A stretch of 64,000 nt of DNA from Weeksellaceae bacterium. GTDB taxonomy: Bacteria; Bacteroidota; Bacteroidia; Flavobacteriales; Weeksellaceae. How positions within the stretch are numbered: position 1 is the stretch's first letter; the number at the start of each line of letters is the position of its first letter. The stretch is taken from contig JAIBEX010000020.1 of NCBI GenBank assembly GCA_019459455.1, forward strand, positions 186,001-250,000, given 5' to 3'. Shown one piece after another: positions 62,721 to 64,000 of this stretch. The translations under genes and the position numbers were made by a program. The notes beneath the pieces were generated by a model that saw only the letters and a program-made list of their open reading frames with translations, did no database searches and was not told where the DNA came from.

Positions 62721-64000
62721 TTAAATTTTATCATACAACCAGACTCTTAAGAGAGAGACCAACTGATCGATATCCACAGGTTTGGAAATATAATCTGAAG
62801 CTCCCACCGCGATGCATTTTTCCCGGTCACCCATCATGGCTTTGGAAGTAACCGCCAGCACAGGCAGATGCCTGAATTTTTGGGAAGCCCTGATTTCGCG
62901 TATCGTTTCATAGCCATCCATTTCGGGCATCATCATGTCCATGAGCACCACATCTATGGCGGGTTCATTTTCCAGTGCTTTAATTGCCTCTTTGCCGTCC
63001 ATGGCGGGCAGCACCTTCATACCGTGAACCTCCAGTGCTTTGGTAAGCGAAAATATATTCCGCACATCATCGTCCGCAATCAATACGGTTTTATCCTTCA
63101 GGATATTCCTGAGCTCGCCCAGATTCTCGAGTCCGGCGGAACGCTGCGCACGTTTCCGGTTCTTCTCTTCCACCAGATGAAGGAAAAGTCCTGCTTCGTC
63201 CAAAATACGCTGGTAGGAATAGGCCGTTTTCACGACGATGGAATCTGCATATTTCTTAATCCGGCTTTCTTCGCCCTGAGAAAGGTTTTTACCGGTAAAT
63301 ACAATGATGGGAAGGTGTTCCAGTCCTTTGTTCTGCTTGATGGTTTCCAGCGTATCGTAGGCATTCCGGTCGGGAACACCCATGTCCAGGATTACGCAGT
63401 CGATCTCCCGGTTGTGAAGTGACTCAATGCTGTCTGAAACATTGGTCGCAATATCGGTGGTAATGTTATTTGCACTCAGGAAATAGCTTAAAGCTTTTGC
63501 GTGCTGCTCATTTTCCTCCACGATCAGTACTTTTTTTGGCGACCGGTTAAGGGCATCTTCCAGTTTCCTGAATATTTCCTGCATTTGATCCAGTGCGAAG
63601 GGTTTATTGATGAAATCCACTGCACCCCGCAGGAGGCTTTCCTGCTTAAATTTCATTGAGGACATGATGTGCACCGGAATCGGTTTGGTTTCCGGATTGG
63701 ATTTCAGGGCTTCCATGACCTCCCATCCGTCCATTACAGGTAACTGAATGTCGAGAAGAATGGCCACCGGCTTATAGTGCTGGGCCATCTCGAGCCCTGC
63801 ATCTCCCCGCACCGCTACAATGCCTTTGTATTTTCTGGTACGTGCAAAATCCAGCAGTATTTTTGCAAAAGCGGTATCGTCTTCGATGATCAGGATGACC
63901 TTATCGCCTTCAGCTATTTCATCGCGGTCATCCTCAATAGGTTGTGGTATGTGGTCTGCAATAAAACGCTCGGGCTGTTTCTGTTCTTCCTGTACAGGAT
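62721..64000 (-). CDS. Hybrid sensor kinase C-terminus with three receiver domains (5' end outside window)
   Basis: The frame is open to the right edge and the start codons inside it are not true starts. Visible are three receivers in tandem: one with ILIIEDDTAFAKIL and LLDIQLPVMDGW (about 63610-63900), one with VLIVEENEQHAKA and VILDMGVPDR (about 63200-63540), and one with VLIADDDVRNIF and LMDMMMPEMDGY (62740-63090). The middle one has EE for the usual DD. A long kinase part with several sensor domains is expected upstream of the window. It heads the CheR/CheB signalling operon. Confidence 0.88.
   Translation of the reverse strand, partial: PVQEEQKQPERFIADHIPQPIEDDRDEIAEGDKVILIIEDDTAFAKILLDFARTRKYKGIVAVRGDAGLEMAQHYKPVAILLDIQLPVMDGWEVMEALKSNPETKPIPVHIMSSMKFKQESLLRGAVDFINKPFALDQMQEIFRKLEDALNRSPKKVLIVEENEQHAKALSYFLSANNITTDIATNVSDSIESLHNREIDCVILDMGVPDRNAYDTLETIKQNKGLEHLPIIVFTGKNLSQGEESRIKKYADSIVVKTAYSYQRILDEAGLFLHLVEEKNRKRAQRSAGLENLGELRNILKDKTVLIADDDVRNIFSLTKALEVHGMKVLPAMDGKEAIKALENEPAIDVVLMDMMMPEMDGYETIREIRASQKFRHLPVLAVTSKAMMGDREKCIAVGASDYISKPVDIDQLVSLLRVWLYDKI

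Overview
The window looks like the chromosome of a Flavobacteriia member close to the Chryseobacterium group (Weeksellaceae; Kaistella or Cloacibacterium would fit). The evidence is type IX secretion/gliding genes (gldN, porV, porU, gldJ), Bacteroidota-type promoters (TTTG ... TAnnTTTG), weak Shine-Dalgarno sequences, many Cys-lipidated proteins and a clade II type nosZ cluster. The genus is inference from gene content; no rRNA gene is present.

Layout. 0-9 kb: 3' end of gldN, a DadA-like oxidoreductase, tRNA-Ser(GGA), a stress-type glycine-zipper protein, asparaginase, an L,D-transpeptidase lipoprotein, an aspartyl-protease/PDZ protein with a membrane partner, a lipoprotein and ahcY. 9-23.4 kb: a phosphopantetheinyl transferase, a FUSC membrane protein, the porU-porV pair divergent from gldJ-murF, a NUDIX protein, a small SRPBCC-like protein and dnaK. 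23.6-33.8 kb: a nitrous oxide respiration island with two divergent c-type cytochrome lipoproteins, nosZ, a membrane protein, nosL, nosD, nosF, nosY, a fasciclin lipoprotein, a 12-TM protein with oxidase-like topology and a Crp/Fnr regulator. Two matching palindromes lie exactly 21 bp upstream of three -7 boxes in this island, so it is probably one regulon under the local Crp/Fnr protein. No nir or nor gene is visible here, so the window supports N2O reduction but not full denitrification.

34.8-37.1 kb is the most unusual stretch. It is a run of minus-strand, AT-rich orphan genes, each followed by a ~130 bp imperfect palindrome with attC architecture. This is an integron-type cassette array without a visible integrase. 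Two cassettes begin with the same ~133 bp structured element, and one cassette gene carries a frameshift.

37.2-49 kb: a PLP desulfhydrase/deaminase-like enzyme, a LysM glucosaminidase, hemL, a TonB receptor with a surface lipoprotein divergent from a PhoB/PhoR-like two-component pair, a pRiA4b ORF-3 family protein and a GH13 amylase lipoprotein. 49-58.8 kb: a J-domain/KTSC protein, a flavin monooxygenase with a DnaJ-type Cys-rich N-terminus, a DUF2695 protein, a second GH13 enzyme, a GT32-like glycosyltransferase, DUF4184, an XRE-DUF2975 pair and a MoxR-type ATPase with a VWA partner. 58.9-64 kb: a frameshifted alpha/beta hydrolase, rlmF and a signalling operon (hybrid kinase C-terminus with three receivers, a receiver, CheR, CheB, a receiver) that runs off the right edge.
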